From JBOFCO01 sp051646105 (GTDB lineage: Bacteria; Pseudomonadota; Alphaproteobacteria; Rhodobacterales; Rhodobacteraceae), in contig JBOFCO010000132.1 of NCBI GenBank assembly GCA_051646105.1, positions 1-24,195 on the forward strand: a DNA stretch of 24,195 bases. Direction: 5' to 3'. The stretch's first letter is position 1; every line of letters begins with the position of its first letter. A model generated the notes under the pieces. The model did not search any database. It was not told the DNA's origin and saw nothing but the letters and a program-made list of their open reading frames with translations. The position numbers and the translations under genes are program-made. Positions 16,173-24,195 of this stretch are shown in pieces.

Positions 16173-16301
16173 CGCTCGGGCGATCCGGGGCGGGTGGCGC
16201 GGTTGACGGGGCTCGAACCCGCGACCCCCGGCGTGACAGGCCGGTACTCTAACCAACTGAGCTACAACCGCAAAGCACCCACCCGGATCGCCGCCCGAGC
16301 G
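16173..16301. repeat. Imperfect inverted repeat enclosing tRNA-Asp
   Basis: The left arm is 16173-16196 and the right arm 16276-16301. Pairing: 16173-16181 with 16293-16301 (9 bp), 16182-16189 with 16282-16289 (8 bp), and 16192-16196 with 16276-16280 (5 bp). There is a three-base bulge (16290-16292) and a small internal loop. The enclosed 79 bases hold nearly the whole tRNA. In the precursor RNA, leader and trailer could form a long GC-rich stem across the tRNA ends. Confidence 0.85.
16195..16271 (-). tRNA. tRNA-Asp (GTC), promoter-proximal copy
   Basis: A 77-base tRNA with encoded CCA and the same arms and GTC anticodon as its neighbour, differing by one D-loop base (GCTCAGTTGG). It is the first tRNA after a good promoter at 16309-16337. 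Leader and trailer on either side form a 22-bp imperfect inverted repeat enclosing the tRNA body. It lies antisense to the urease direction, between ureB and ureC. Confidence 0.97.
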
Positions 16302-16308
16302 TGGGCGG

Positions 16309-16337
16309 TTCATATGCGCCCCCGCCGCCCCCGTCAA
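16309..16337 (-). promoter_or_regulatory. Sigma-70 promoter for the tRNA-Asp pair
   Basis: Read on the minus strand, TTGACG (16332-16337) and TATGAA (16309-16314) are separated by exactly 17 GC-rich bases. The -10 box ends 37 bases before the first tRNA, leaving a leader that contains one arm of the inverted repeat. It points away from ureC, toward ureB. Confidence 0.72.
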
Positions 16338-16518
16338 GCGCTGCTTGAGTGGGGATGTGGCTTTTCATGATGCCTAAAATTTGGACATCAAAGCCTTCCT
16401 GCTGCCATTCTGCCTGAATATCGGGCGTGCCGACCGCCCAGCCGGATGCGGCCCGGTCAGCCGCTTTCCTGTGTGTCCGCCAACGCCAAGACTGGCATGA
16501 CGAAACCCGGAGGATTCC

Positions 16519-18228
16519 ATGCCCGCCCGCATTTCCCGCGCCACCTATGCCGACATGTTCGGGCCGACCACCGGCGACCGGGTGCGCCTGGGCGATACCG
16601 AGATCATCATCGAGGTGGAGCGTGACCTGACCACCTATGGCGAGGAGGTGAAGTTCGGCGGTGGCAAGGTGATCCGCGACGGCATGGGGCAAAGTCAGCG
16701 CAGCCGGGCCGAGGGCGCGATGGACACGGTCATCACGAATGCGCTGATCCTGGACTGGACGGGCATCTACAAGGCCGATGTCGGGCTGCGGGATGGGCGG
16801 ATCGCGGGCATCGGCAAGGCGGGCAACCCCGATACGCAACCGGCGGTGACGCTGGTGATCGGGCCGGGCACGGAAATCATCGCGGGTGAGGGGAAAATCC
16901 TGACAGCGGGCGGCATGGATGCGCATATCCACTTCATCGCCCCGCAACAGATCGAGGATGCGCTGCATTCCGGCATCACCACCATGCTGGGCGGCGGCAC
17001 CGGCCCCGCACATGGCACGCTCGCCACCACCTGCACACCGGGGCCGTGGCATCTGGGGCGGATGTTGCAGGCGCTGGATGCCTTTCCGATCAACTTCGGG
17101 CTGTCCGGCAAGGGCAATGCCAGCCTGCCCGCCGGGCTGGAGGAGCAGGTGCGCGGCGGCGCCTGTGCCTTGAAGCTGCACGAGGATTGGGGCACGACCC
17201 CCGCCGCCATCGACTGCTGCCTTGGCGTGGCCGATGCGATGGATGTGCAGGTGATGATTCACACCGACACGCTGAATGAATCGGGCTTCGTCGAAAACAC
17301 CCTTGCCGCCATCGGCGGGCGCACCATCCACGCCTTTCATACCGAGGGCGCGGGCGGCGGCCATGCCCCGGACATCATCAAGGTGGTCAGCCACCCGAAT
17401 GTGATCCCGTCCTCCACCAACCCGACGATGCCCTACACAGTGAACACGCTGGAAGAGCATCTGGACATGCTGATGGTCTGCCATCACCTTGATCGCTCGA
17501 TCCCGGAAGACGTGGCCTTTGCCGAAAGCCGCATCCGCAAGGAAACCATTGCGGCAGAGGACATCCTGCACGACATGGGGGCGTTTTCGATCATATCTTC
17601 CGACAGTCAGGCGATGGGCAGGGTGGGGGAGGTCATCACCCGCACCTGGCAGACCGCGCACAAGATGAAGGTGCAGCGGGGCAGGCTGGCGGGGGAAACG
17701 GGCGCGAACGACAACCTGCGCGCCCGGCGCTATGTGGCGAAATATACGATCAACCCGGCCATCGCGCATGGCGTATCGCATGAGATCGGAAGCGTGGAGG
17801 TCGGCAAGCGCGCCGATCTGGTCTTGTGGAAACCGGCGTTTTTCGGGGCAAAGCCGGACATGGTGCTGGTAGGCGGCACGATTGCAATGGCGCAGATGGG
17901 CGATCCCAATGCCAGTATCCCCACACCGCAGCCGGTTTATTCCCGACCGATGTTCGGGGCGTTCGGCCGGTCTGCGGAACGCGGCGCGGTGCTGTTCGTC
18001 TCGGGTGCGGCGGCAGAGGCGGGGATCGGCCCGGCGCTGGGGCTGGCCAAGGACGTGTTGCCCGTGAAAGGCACGCGCGGCATCGGCAAGGCCGACATGA
18101 AGCTGAACGACGCCATGCCGCAGGTGGAGGTGGATGCCGAAACCTATGAGGTGCGGGCGGACGGGGAATTGCTGACCTGCGAACCGGCAAAAGTCTTGCC
18201 GCTGGCGCAAAGGTATTTTCTGTTTTAG
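16519..18228 (+). CDS. ureC: Urease subunit alpha
   Basis: This encodes 569 residues, the usual length. All active-site residues are present: nickel ligands H136 and H138 (DAHIH), the carbamylated lysine K219 (ALKLHED), H248 (MIHTD), H274 (AFHTE) and D362 (SSDSQAMGR), with the flap cysteine C321 and catalytic H322 (MVCHHLD). The C-terminus LPLAQRYFLF is canonical. UreC carries the di-nickel centre that hydrolyses urea. The ATG has a strong ribosome binding site (CCCGGAGG). About 250 bases separate it from the opposite-strand tRNA genes, so it may need its own promoter; I found only a TAAAAT (16375-16380) without a matching -35. A DUF2971 gene starts 9 bases after the stop. Confidence 0.98.
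   Translation: MPARISRATYADMFGPTTGDRVRLGDTEIIIEVERDLTTYGEEVKFGGGKVIRDGMGQSQRSRAEGAMDTVITNALILDWTGIYKADVGLRDGRIAGIGKAGNPDTQPAVTLVIGPGTEIIAGEGKILTAGGMDAHIHFIAPQQIEDALHSGITTMLGGGTGPAHGTLATTCTPGPWHLGRMLQALDAFPINFGLSGKGNASLPAGLEEQVRGGACALKLHEDWGTTPAAIDCCLGVADAMDVQVMIHTDTLNESGFVENTLAAIGGRTIHAFHTEGAGGGHAPDIIKVVSHPNVIPSSTNPTMPYTVNTLEEHLDMLMVCHHLDRSIPEDVAFAESRIRKETIAAEDILHDMGAFSIISSDSQAMGRVGEVITRTWQTAHKMKVQRGRLAGETGANDNLRARRYVAKYTINPAIAHGVSHEIGSVEVGKRADLVLWKPAFFGAKPDMVLVGGTIAMAQMGDPNASIPTPQPVYSRPMFGAFGRSAERGAVLFVSGAAAEAGIGPALGLAKDVLPVKGTRGIGKADMKLNDAMPQVEVDAETYEVRADGELLTCEPAKVLPLAQRYFLF
18157..18179 (+). repeat. Direct repeat copy 1, inside the ureC 3' end
   Basis: A 23-base segment coding ADGELLT of UreC. 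It matches 18913-18935 at 22 of 23 positions (one T/G change). The two copies bracket the DUF2971 gene and are 756 bases apart. Confidence 0.85.
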
Positions 18229-18237
18229 AAACTTGGA

Positions 18238-18903
18238 ATGATTGTATACAAGTTTCTTCCTGCGAAGTGGGGGCGTCTTGCGCTTCGCCAGCGCAAGCTT
18301 AAAGTTGCTGTTCTTGAAGAACTTAATGACCCGTTTGAACTCGGTCCTGTTGATCGAACAAACGCTAAATACCGGCGGGTATTTAACAACTGGCGCGCGA
18401 AGATGATGGCAGATAAAGTAATTATCTGCTTCAGCAAATCATGGGAAAATCCAGTTATTTGGTCGCATTACGCAGATTGTCATCGCGGAATGTGTTTGGG
18501 TTTTGAAGTTGAGGACAGTATCCTGCTTCATATTGCCTACCAGAACAGGCTTATTCATCCTGATGAATTCGTATCGGAAGGTAAAGTTACAGATCCATCA
18601 AAAGTTCTGGCGCTTGCGACCGTCAAGTTCTCGCACTGGTCATATGAAAATGAAGCCAGAGTTTTTCTGCGGAAAGCTGAGTGTGAAGAAGTGCTGTCCG
18701 AAGTGGGCGAAGTCCACCTCGTTGATTTCGATAAGGTGGGGCGTTTGAGTCAAGTTGTTCTTGGCTGCAACTATGAACATGACATGCAGGACATTGTTCC
18801 ATCCAGCGTCTTGAAGGGTGTCGACGTTATTACTACCCGAACGGCTTTCGCGGATTTCAAGGTGACACGCCAGCTTGCAAAGAAACTCCAGAAGCGAGTT
18901 TGA
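18238..18903 (+). CDS. DUF2971 family protein, acquired gene
   Basis: This encodes 221 residues. The DUF2971 pattern is clear: MIVYKFLPAKW at the start, the LNDPFELG motif (about 31-38), ICFSKSWENPVIWSHYADCHRGMCLGFEV (about 63-91, the core W-S-H-Y-A-x-x-H-x-G), and late FSHWSYENEARVF. The biochemical function of the family is unknown to me. Codon use is AT-rich compared with ureC and ureE. The gene sits 9 bases after the ureC stop and is followed by a near-exact copy of 23 bases from the ureC end, which points to insertion with duplication. There is no clear ribosome binding site (AGAAACTTGGA only), so it may depend on ureC translation. It has no visible link to urease chemistry. Confidence 0.85.
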   Translation: MIVYKFLPAKWGRLALRQRKLKVAVLEELNDPFELGPVDRTNAKYRRVFNNWRAKMMADKVIICFSKSWENPVIWSHYADCHRGMCLGFEVEDSILLHIAYQNRLIHPDEFVSEGKVTDPSKVLALATVKFSHWSYENEARVFLRKAECEEVLSEVGEVHLVDFDKVGRLSQVVLGCNYEHDMQDIVPSSVLKGVDVITTRTAFADFKVTRQLAKKLQKRV

Positions 18904-18912
18904 TAATTTCGT

Positions 18913-18935
18913 GCGGACGGGGAATGGCTGACCTG
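18913..18935 (+). repeat. Direct repeat copy 2, relic of the ureC 3' end
   Basis: This matches 18157-18179 at 22 of 23 bases. In one frame it would still read ADGEWLT, but it is not part of any intact gene. Similarity to ureC stops at both ends. It lies 10 bases after the DUF2971 stop codon. Confidence 0.85.
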
Positions 18936-19051
18936 TTTTCGCGCCAGCCATGCAGGGCGTGCATGACGGCATGGCAGGAACAGGCCCTGCACATTGCCGC
19001 GACGCAGCATAGATTCCCGTCAGGGCATGTTGCCCATGAGTGAGGATGAAA

Positions 19052-19270
19052 ATGTCTGCTTCTGTTCCTGTGACCCCGGCGCGTGGCCTTGTGGGTCGGG
19101 TGCATTCCGTTCTGTCGCGCATCGATGCTGTGTTGATCTGGCTGGCGGAAACCGGCCCGCGCGCACAGGCGATCCGCAAGCTGAATGGCGAAAGCGACGA
19201 GGCCCTTGCCGCACGCGGCACGACGCGGGTGGCCGAGGTTGACCGCATCTTTTCCGGCCGGATCACCTGA
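19052..19270 (+). CDS. Small protein, weakly DUF1127-like
   Basis: This encodes 72 residues from the ATG at 19052, chosen because GAGG lies 6 bases upstream; ATG 19046 and GTG 19040 are in-frame alternatives. It is helical with no signal peptide. The C-terminal half (RKLNGESDEALAARGTTRVAEVDRIF) resembles the L-x-x-L-x-D-x-x-L-A-x-x-G-x-x-R pattern of DUF1127 small alphaproteobacterial proteins, some of which bind RNA. The likeness is partial. High-GC codon use fits the host genome. It is the first native-looking gene after the DUF2971 insertion. Confidence 0.6.
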   Translation: MSASVPVTPARGLVGRVHSVLSRIDAVLIWLAETGPRAQAIRKLNGESDEALAARGTTRVAEVDRIFSGRIT

Positions 19271-19386
19271 CCCGGTCATCGCTGTCGCGGTTCCTGCCGA
19301 TCTCCCTTGTCGTGTGTGCAAAGGCAGCGCACACTCTCCCTTGGGCGGGTCCCCAATACGGGCGACAGACCCCGGAGGAGAGCAGG

Positions 19387-19689
19387 ATGAAACCATGGCT
19401 TCCGGTCGTGGCGTTGATGGCGCTGACGGCCTGCAATGATCCCGGTTTTCGGGGAGTGTCGGGCGTGCGCAGCGCGACCGAGGCGGAAGTGGTCAATTGC
19501 CGTTATGTCAGCGATATCTCGGTTGAACCGGGCCTGTATGGCCCGGTCATCGGGGAGCGGGCGCTGGCCTATGCCCGCAATCAGGCCTTGCAGTCTGCGC
19601 TGGAATCGGGGGCGAATACCGTGGTTTTCGCAACGGTAGGGCCGCGTGAAACGGCCTATGACGTGCGCGCCCGCGCCTATCGCTGCTGA
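19387..19689 (+). CDS. Small lipoprotein, DUF4156-like
   Basis: This encodes 100 residues. The N-terminus MKPWLPVVALMALTAC is a type II signal with lipobox LTAC, so the mature protein should be lipid-anchored at Cys16. The C-terminal part (ALAYARNQALQSALESGANTVVF) resembles the K-A-x-x-x-GANTVV pattern of DUF4156 and RcsF-type envelope lipoproteins. A second cysteine (C39) and the terminal cysteine could form a disulphide. A strong ribosome binding site (GGAGGAG) precedes the ATG. Function is unknown; envelope location is well supported. Confidence 0.78.
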   Translation: MKPWLPVVALMALTACNDPGFRGVSGVRSATEAEVVNCRYVSDISVEPGLYGPVIGERALAYARNQALQSALESGANTVVFATVGPRETAYDVRARAYRC

Positions 19690-19694
19690 ACAGG

Positions 19695-20204
19695 ATGACC
19701 GTGCGACCAGCCTTGCGGCGAGAGGATCTGCTGCAAGGCATCCATGTGCGGCACCTTGACGGGCGGTTGTCGCGCTACCGGCTTTTGCCCGATGGTCTGA
19801 TTGAACTGTGTCATGACCGGGCCGATGGCCGTGCCGACTGGCGTCGTGTGATGGCGCGCGGGGTGTTCACGCTTGAGCATCATAGCCCCGCCGGGGCGGA
19901 ACATCTGCGCCCAAGGGGCGGGATTACCACGCTGCCCGAGCCGCGCGCCGGACTTGACTGGCACGACGAAGCGATACTGCTGCGGCCCGGCAAGCCCGAA
20001 CTGCCGGTGCGGATCGCCACGCAGTCCGGCCCGGCGCGGCCCGCGCAGATCGGGGCTTGCATCCTTGATGTGATGCTGGCCACAGTGGTGTTGACGGGTC
20101 AAGGCCAGTCACGGCGTGAAGGGTTCAGCTATCTTCCCGCACTGGGGATCGGTATCCTTATGGGGGATGGATTGCGCGCCGTGGACATCACCGTGCGGCG
20201 GTGA
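19695..20204 (+). CDS. Hypothetical protein between lipoprotein and ureE
   Basis: This encodes 169 residues with native high-GC third positions throughout, which supports real coding. I do not recognise the family. There is no signal peptide; the protein is rich in Arg, Asp and Gly. A hydrophobic stretch near residues 117-133 (IGACILDVMLATVVLTG) and GIGILMGDG near the C-terminus look like buried strands or helices rather than a clear membrane span. The start ATG lies 6 bases after the lipoprotein stop with a modest AGG just upstream. ureE begins 41 bases after its stop, so it is probably transcribed with the ureEFG block. Confidence 0.65.
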   Translation: MTVRPALRREDLLQGIHVRHLDGRLSRYRLLPDGLIELCHDRADGRADWRRVMARGVFTLEHHSPAGAEHLRPRGGITTLPEPRAGLDWHDEAILLRPGKPELPVRIATQSGPARPAQIGACILDVMLATVVLTGQGQSRREGFSYLPALGIGILMGDGLRAVDITVRR

Positions 20205-20244
20205 CCAAAGCCCGTGTCGGGCTAGCAGGTTCGGGAGGCGCGAA

Positions 20245-20796
20245 ATGAGCGGTTCGGGATTGTTTGCGCAAGAGGTTCTGCGCGCCGGCGAATGGAAGAA
20301 CGCCAACCTGCGGATAGATCTGGACCATGACGCGCGTTTCCTGCGCCGCAAGCGTCTGCGCTGTGAAACGGGCGAGGATTTCCTTGTTGATCTGTCCGAA
20401 ACCGTCAGCCTTGATCCGGGCGACGCCTTTCGGCTTTCCGACGGGCGTATCGTCGAGATCGTGGCCGCTGATGAGCCGTTGATCGCGGTCAGGGCGAAGG
20501 ATGCGGCGGCACTGGCGCGGCTGGCCTGGCATATCGGCAACCGGCATACGCCCTGCCAGATCGCCGAAGGGCATCTGCTGATCCGGCAGGATCACGTGCT
20601 GTCGGCCATGCTGGCCGGGCTGGGTGCCACGCTGACAGACATCATGGCGCCCTTCCGGCCAGAGGGCGGCGCCTATGGCTTGGGCAGGACGATGGGGCAC
20701 GACCATGGCCACCATCCGGACGGCAGGCACAAGCATGTGCACCATCACGGGTCGCACCACCATGGCGACGACCTGCCCGATGATCCGGACATATGA
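20245..20796 (+). CDS. ureE: Urease accessory protein UreE with long His tail
   Basis: This encodes 183 residues. The N-terminal peptide-binding domain and the C-terminal metal-binding domain are both present, with the conserved dimer-interface histidine in LAWHIGNRHTPCQI (H96). The C-terminus is an extended His-rich tail (about residues 151-174, twelve His in 24 positions, mixed with Asp and Gly). UreE is the nickel chaperone that hands Ni2+ to the UreDFG-urease complex; the tail stores extra nickel in species that have it. The ATG at 20245 has GGGAGG upstream; a longer frame exists but lacks conserved sequence. It overlaps ureF by ATGA. Confidence 0.95.
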   Translation: MSGSGLFAQEVLRAGEWKNANLRIDLDHDARFLRRKRLRCETGEDFLVDLSETVSLDPGDAFRLSDGRIVEIVAADEPLIAVRAKDAAALARLAWHIGNRHTPCQIAEGHLLIRQDHVLSAMLAGLGATLTDIMAPFRPEGGAYGLGRTMGHDHGHHPDGRHKHVHHHGSHHHGDDLPDDPDI

Positions 20797-21431
20797 CCGG
20801 TCCCGATTTTCTGACGCTCACGCAGCTTCTGTCACCGGCCTTTCCGACCGGGGCCTTTGCCTATTCGCAGGGGCTGGAATGGGCGGTGGCGACCGGTCGC
20901 GTGGGCAATGCCGACGGGCTGCGCTGCTGGCTGATGGACGGGCTGTCACACGGGGCTGCGCGGGTTGATGCGGTGTTGCTGGCCCATGCCTTGCAGGCCG
21001 ATGCCGATCTTGCCGCGCTGGACGCCATCGCGCGGGCGCTGGCCCCGTCGCGCGAGCGGGCAGAAGAGACCGTCGCACTTGGTGCTGCCTTCGACCGGGT
21101 GGCGGCGGTCCTGCGCGGGATATCGCCCGCTGGCCATGCGTTGCCCGTGGCCGTCGGGCGGGCGGTGCGCGGGTTGCAGGTGGACCCGGAAACGGTGATT
21201 GCGCTTTACCTGCAAGGCTGGGCAGGATCGCTGGTGCAGATTGGCGTCAGGGTCATTCCGCTTGGCCAGACCGAAGGGCAGCAGGTTCTTGCCGCACTGG
21301 GCGCAGACATTGCGACCCTGTCGAAGCAGGCGCTGACGCTGCCGGTCGGGGAGTTGACCACATCGACCTTCATGGGCGATCTGGGCGGGATGCTGCATGA
21401 AACACAGGACGTGCGGCTGTTCAGAACCTGA
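20793..21431 (+). CDS. ureF: Urease accessory protein UreF
   Basis: This encodes 212 residues, all-helical as expected. Family hallmarks are LTLTQLLSPAFPTGAFAYSQGLEWAV at the N-terminus, LPVAVGRAVRGL in the middle and IRVIPLGQTEGQQVL-like sequence (ahead of residue 170). UreF bridges UreD and UreG in the activation complex and controls the GTPase step. The start lies inside the ureE stop (ATGA), so the two are coupled. ureG follows 17 bases later. Confidence 0.95.
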   Translation: MTGPDFLTLTQLLSPAFPTGAFAYSQGLEWAVATGRVGNADGLRCWLMDGLSHGAARVDAVLLAHALQADADLAALDAIARALAPSRERAEETVALGAAFDRVAAVLRGISPAGHALPVAVGRAVRGLQVDPETVIALYLQGWAGSLVQIGVRVIPLGQTEGQQVLAALGADIATLSKQALTLPVGELTTSTFMGDLGGMLHETQDVRLFRT

Positions 21432-21448
21432 CGGACGGAGAGCAACAG

Positions 21449-22099
21449 ATGACAGGCAGTTCAGGCCGGGGGGCGCATGGTCCGCTGCGGGTGGGGATCG
21501 GCGGGCCGGTCGGCGCGGGCAAGACCACGCTTACCGAAAAGCTGTGCCTTGCGCTGCGGGATCGCTGTTCCGTCGCGGTCATCACCAATGACATCTATAC
21601 CCGCGAGGATGCCGAATATCTGATGCGGGTGCAGGCCCTGCCGCTGGACCGTATCCGGGGTGTCGAAACCGGCGGTTGCCCCCATACCGCGATCCGCGAG
21701 GATGCCTCGATCAACCTGGCTGCCATTGAGGAACTGCGCAGCGCGATCCCCGATCTGGACCTGATCCTGATCGAAAGCGGCGGCGACAATCTTGCCGCCA
21801 CCTTCAGCCCGGAACTGGCCGATCTGACCATCTATGTCATCGACACGGCGGCGGGGCAGGATATCCCGCGCAAGCGCGGGCCGGGGGTGACGAAATCCGA
21901 CCTGCTGGTCATCAACAAGACCGACCTTGCCCCGCATGTCGGCGTGTCGGTGCCGCTTCTGGAAAGCGATGCCCGTGTGGCGCGGGGGACGCGACCTTTC
22001 GTCATGGCCAATCTGCGCGGCGGGCAGGGGGTGGCAGAGGTCGTGGCCTTTCTGGAGCATGAGGGCGGGCTTGCGCTTGCCGATCCGGTGGCGGACTGA
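21449..22099 (+). CDS. ureG: Urease accessory GTPase UreG
   Basis: This encodes 216 residues of a SIMIBI-class GTPase. The P-loop is GPVGAGKT (19-26), the invariant metal-binding CPH is at residues 76-78 (ETGGCPHTA), a switch region includes LILIESGGDNLAATF, and the guanine-specificity motif is NKTDLA. UreG hydrolyses GTP to drive nickel insertion by the UreDFG complex. The ATG has GACGGAGAG upstream. It is the last gene of the urease cluster. No urea or nickel transporter gene follows within the window. Confidence 0.97.
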   Translation: MTGSSGRGAHGPLRVGIGGPVGAGKTTLTEKLCLALRDRCSVAVITNDIYTREDAEYLMRVQALPLDRIRGVETGGCPHTAIREDASINLAAIEELRSAIPDLDLILIESGGDNLAATFSPELADLTIYVIDTAAGQDIPRKRGPGVTKSDLLVINKTDLAPHVGVSVPLLESDARVARGTRPFVMANLRGGQGVAEVVAFLEHEGGLALADPVAD

Positions 22100-22103
22100 A
22101 TGC

Positions 22104-22141
22104 CCGATTGTCGCCGGTCCGGCATCGTCCCGTGCAATCGG
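22104..22141 (+). other. Hairpin after ureG
   Basis: CCGATTG (22104-22110) pairs with CAATCGG (22135-22141), and the loop itself contains an inner CCGG/CCGG pairing. There is no T run after it, so it is not a standard intrinsic terminator. It could stabilise the 3' end of the urease transcript. The rest of the gap to clpP (to 22279) shows no gene. Confidence 0.3.
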
Positions 22142-22279
22142 CTGCCCGGTTGCCCTTGCGGCCCCGTGGGCGCGTGACTAAGACTCGGGTAATCATGTTC
22201 GGGTAGCTACGCCGGGATTTGCCGGCACGTCCCCCGGCGACAGGCATCAGACCGGATACAGCAAGAGGCAGGCGCGACA

Positions 22280-22912
22280 ATGAAAGACCCGATTGACACC
22301 TACATGAACACGCTCGTGCCCATGGTGGTCGAACAGACCGCCCGCGGTGAACGCGCCTATGACATCTATTCCCGCCTGCTGAAGGAGCGGATCATCTTTC
22401 TGGCCGGTCCGGTGCATGACGGCATGTCAACGCTGATCTGTGCACAGTTGCTTTTCCTTGAAGCGGAAAACCCGACCAAGGAAATCAGCATGTACATCAA
22501 CAGCCCCGGCGGTGTGGTGACATCGGGCCTGTCGATCTATGACACGATGCAATACATCAAGCCCAAGGTGTCGACGCTGGTGATCGGGCAGGCCGCATCC
22601 ATGGGATCGCTGCTGCTGACCGCCGGCGAAAAGGGCATGCGCTTTGCCCTGCCCAACGCCCGGGTGATGGTGCACCAGCCGTCGGGCGGGTATCAGGGGC
22701 AGGCGACGGATATCATGATCCACGCCCAGGAAACCCAGAAGTTGAAGGACAGGCTGAACAACATCTATGTCAAACACACCGGCCAGCAGTTGAAAAAGGT
22801 CGAGGCCGCGCTGGAGCGGGACAACTTCATGTCAGCAGAGGATGCGCGTGACTGGGGCCTGATCGACGAAATCCTGACAGATCGGGGCAAGGCTACCGAT
22901 ACAGAGAAGTGA
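22280..22912 (+). CDS. clpP: ATP-dependent Clp protease proteolytic subunit
   Basis: This encodes 210 residues, normal for ClpP. The serine protease triad is S107 (GQAASMGS), H132 (MVHQPSGG) and D181 (ERDNFM). The sequence YINSPGGVVTSGLSIYDTMQ is typical. Fourteen subunits form the degradation chamber that works with ClpX or ClpA in cytoplasmic protein turnover. The ATG has AGAGG upstream. The next gene is its unfoldase partner clpX, 143 bases downstream, the usual arrangement in alphaproteobacteria. Confidence 0.97.
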   Translation: MKDPIDTYMNTLVPMVVEQTARGERAYDIYSRLLKERIIFLAGPVHDGMSTLICAQLLFLEAENPTKEISMYINSPGGVVTSGLSIYDTMQYIKPKVSTLVIGQAASMGSLLLTAGEKGMRFALPNARVMVHQPSGGYQGQATDIMIHAQETQKLKDRLNNIYVKHTGQQLKKVEAALERDNFMSAEDARDWGLIDEILTDRGKATDTEK

Positions 22913-22955
22913 TTGCTTGCGCGGGCAACACCCAAGTCCGCGCGAAAAAAGAACA

Positions 22956-22984
22956 TTGTGAAGCGCGCAGCCCTGCCATAGACT
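22956..22984 (+). promoter_or_regulatory. Candidate sigma-70 promoter for clpX
   Basis: TTGTGA (22956-22961) and TAGACT (22979-22984) are 17 bases apart, each matching consensus at four of six positions. It lies in the 143-base gap between clpP and clpX, 71 bases before the clpX ATG, so clpX may be expressed from its own promoter as well as with clpP. Confidence 0.4.
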
Positions 22985-23055
22985 TTCGGCAAGGGCGGCC
23001 CCGGGGGGCGGTTCCCGTCCCCCACGGCAAGGCGAAAGGCCGCGAGAGGTAGACG

Positions 23056-24195
<1,140 letters not shown>

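Noticed and set aside
16249..18210. 653-codon open frame on the minus strand
   Set aside because: It lies fully antisense to ureC, whose protein is complete with all active-site residues. The translation is His/Arg/Gln/Gly-rich low-complexity sequence typical of a high-GC shadow frame.
22150..22184. Possible clpP promoter (TTGCGG with TAAGAC, 17 bases apart)
   Set aside because: Both boxes match consensus at only about half the positions. No sigma-32-type boxes were found either, so I do not call a promoter here.

Overview
The window looks like chromosomal DNA from a Rhodobacteraceae/Paracoccaceae-type alphaproteobacterium. The grounds are the high-GC coding with strong G/C third positions, a TamA-TamB pair, ClpP followed by ClpX, an aerobic cobalamin-pathway CobF, and a urease cluster interleaved with small proteins of a type I associate with this group. 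This placement is inference from gene content and composition; no ribosomal marker is present.

Layout. (1) 1-5791 is metabolic. It holds the 3' part of a sarcosine/dimethylglycine dehydrogenase-like gene, a convergent SAM methyltransferase, and a tightly overlapping trio of choline-kinase-like phosphotransferase, cobF and kynU that ends at a good intrinsic terminator (5840-5872). (2) About 5945-7677 is a visibly AT-rich single-gene insert carrying a stand-alone reverse transcriptase with a YRDD catalytic box. It has no maturase or endonuclease domain and is a good candidate for an antiphage (DRT/UG-type) reverse transcriptase. (3) 7678-13094 (minus) is tamA-tamB, which supports outer-membrane protein assembly. 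(4) 13274-22099 is the urease cluster: ureD, ureA, a small His-rich membrane protein, ureB, two small paralogous proteins, two minus-strand tRNA-Asp genes, ureC, an acquired DUF2971 gene, three small unknown or poorly known genes, then ureE, ureF and ureG. (5) 22280-24195 holds clpP and the 5' part of clpX.

How the parts work together. UreA, UreB and UreC form the nickel urease. UreD, UreF and UreG form the GTP-dependent activation complex, and UreE, with its long His tail, delivers nickel. The cluster is not a simple operon, because two tRNA-Asp genes on the opposite strand, with their own good promoter, lie between ureB and ureC. The second tRNA is enclosed by a 22-bp imperfect inverted repeat that could clamp its precursor. 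The DUF2971 gene directly after ureC is AT-rich, and a 23-base near-exact copy of the ureC 3' end lies just beyond it, which marks an insertion or duplication event.

The most interesting items are the lone reverse transcriptase island, the helix-enclosed tRNA-Asp inside the urease cluster, the DUF2971 insertion scar, and the small paralogous and His-rich proteins embedded among urease genes. I cannot run searches or folding, so family subtypes and RNA structures are stated as candidates.
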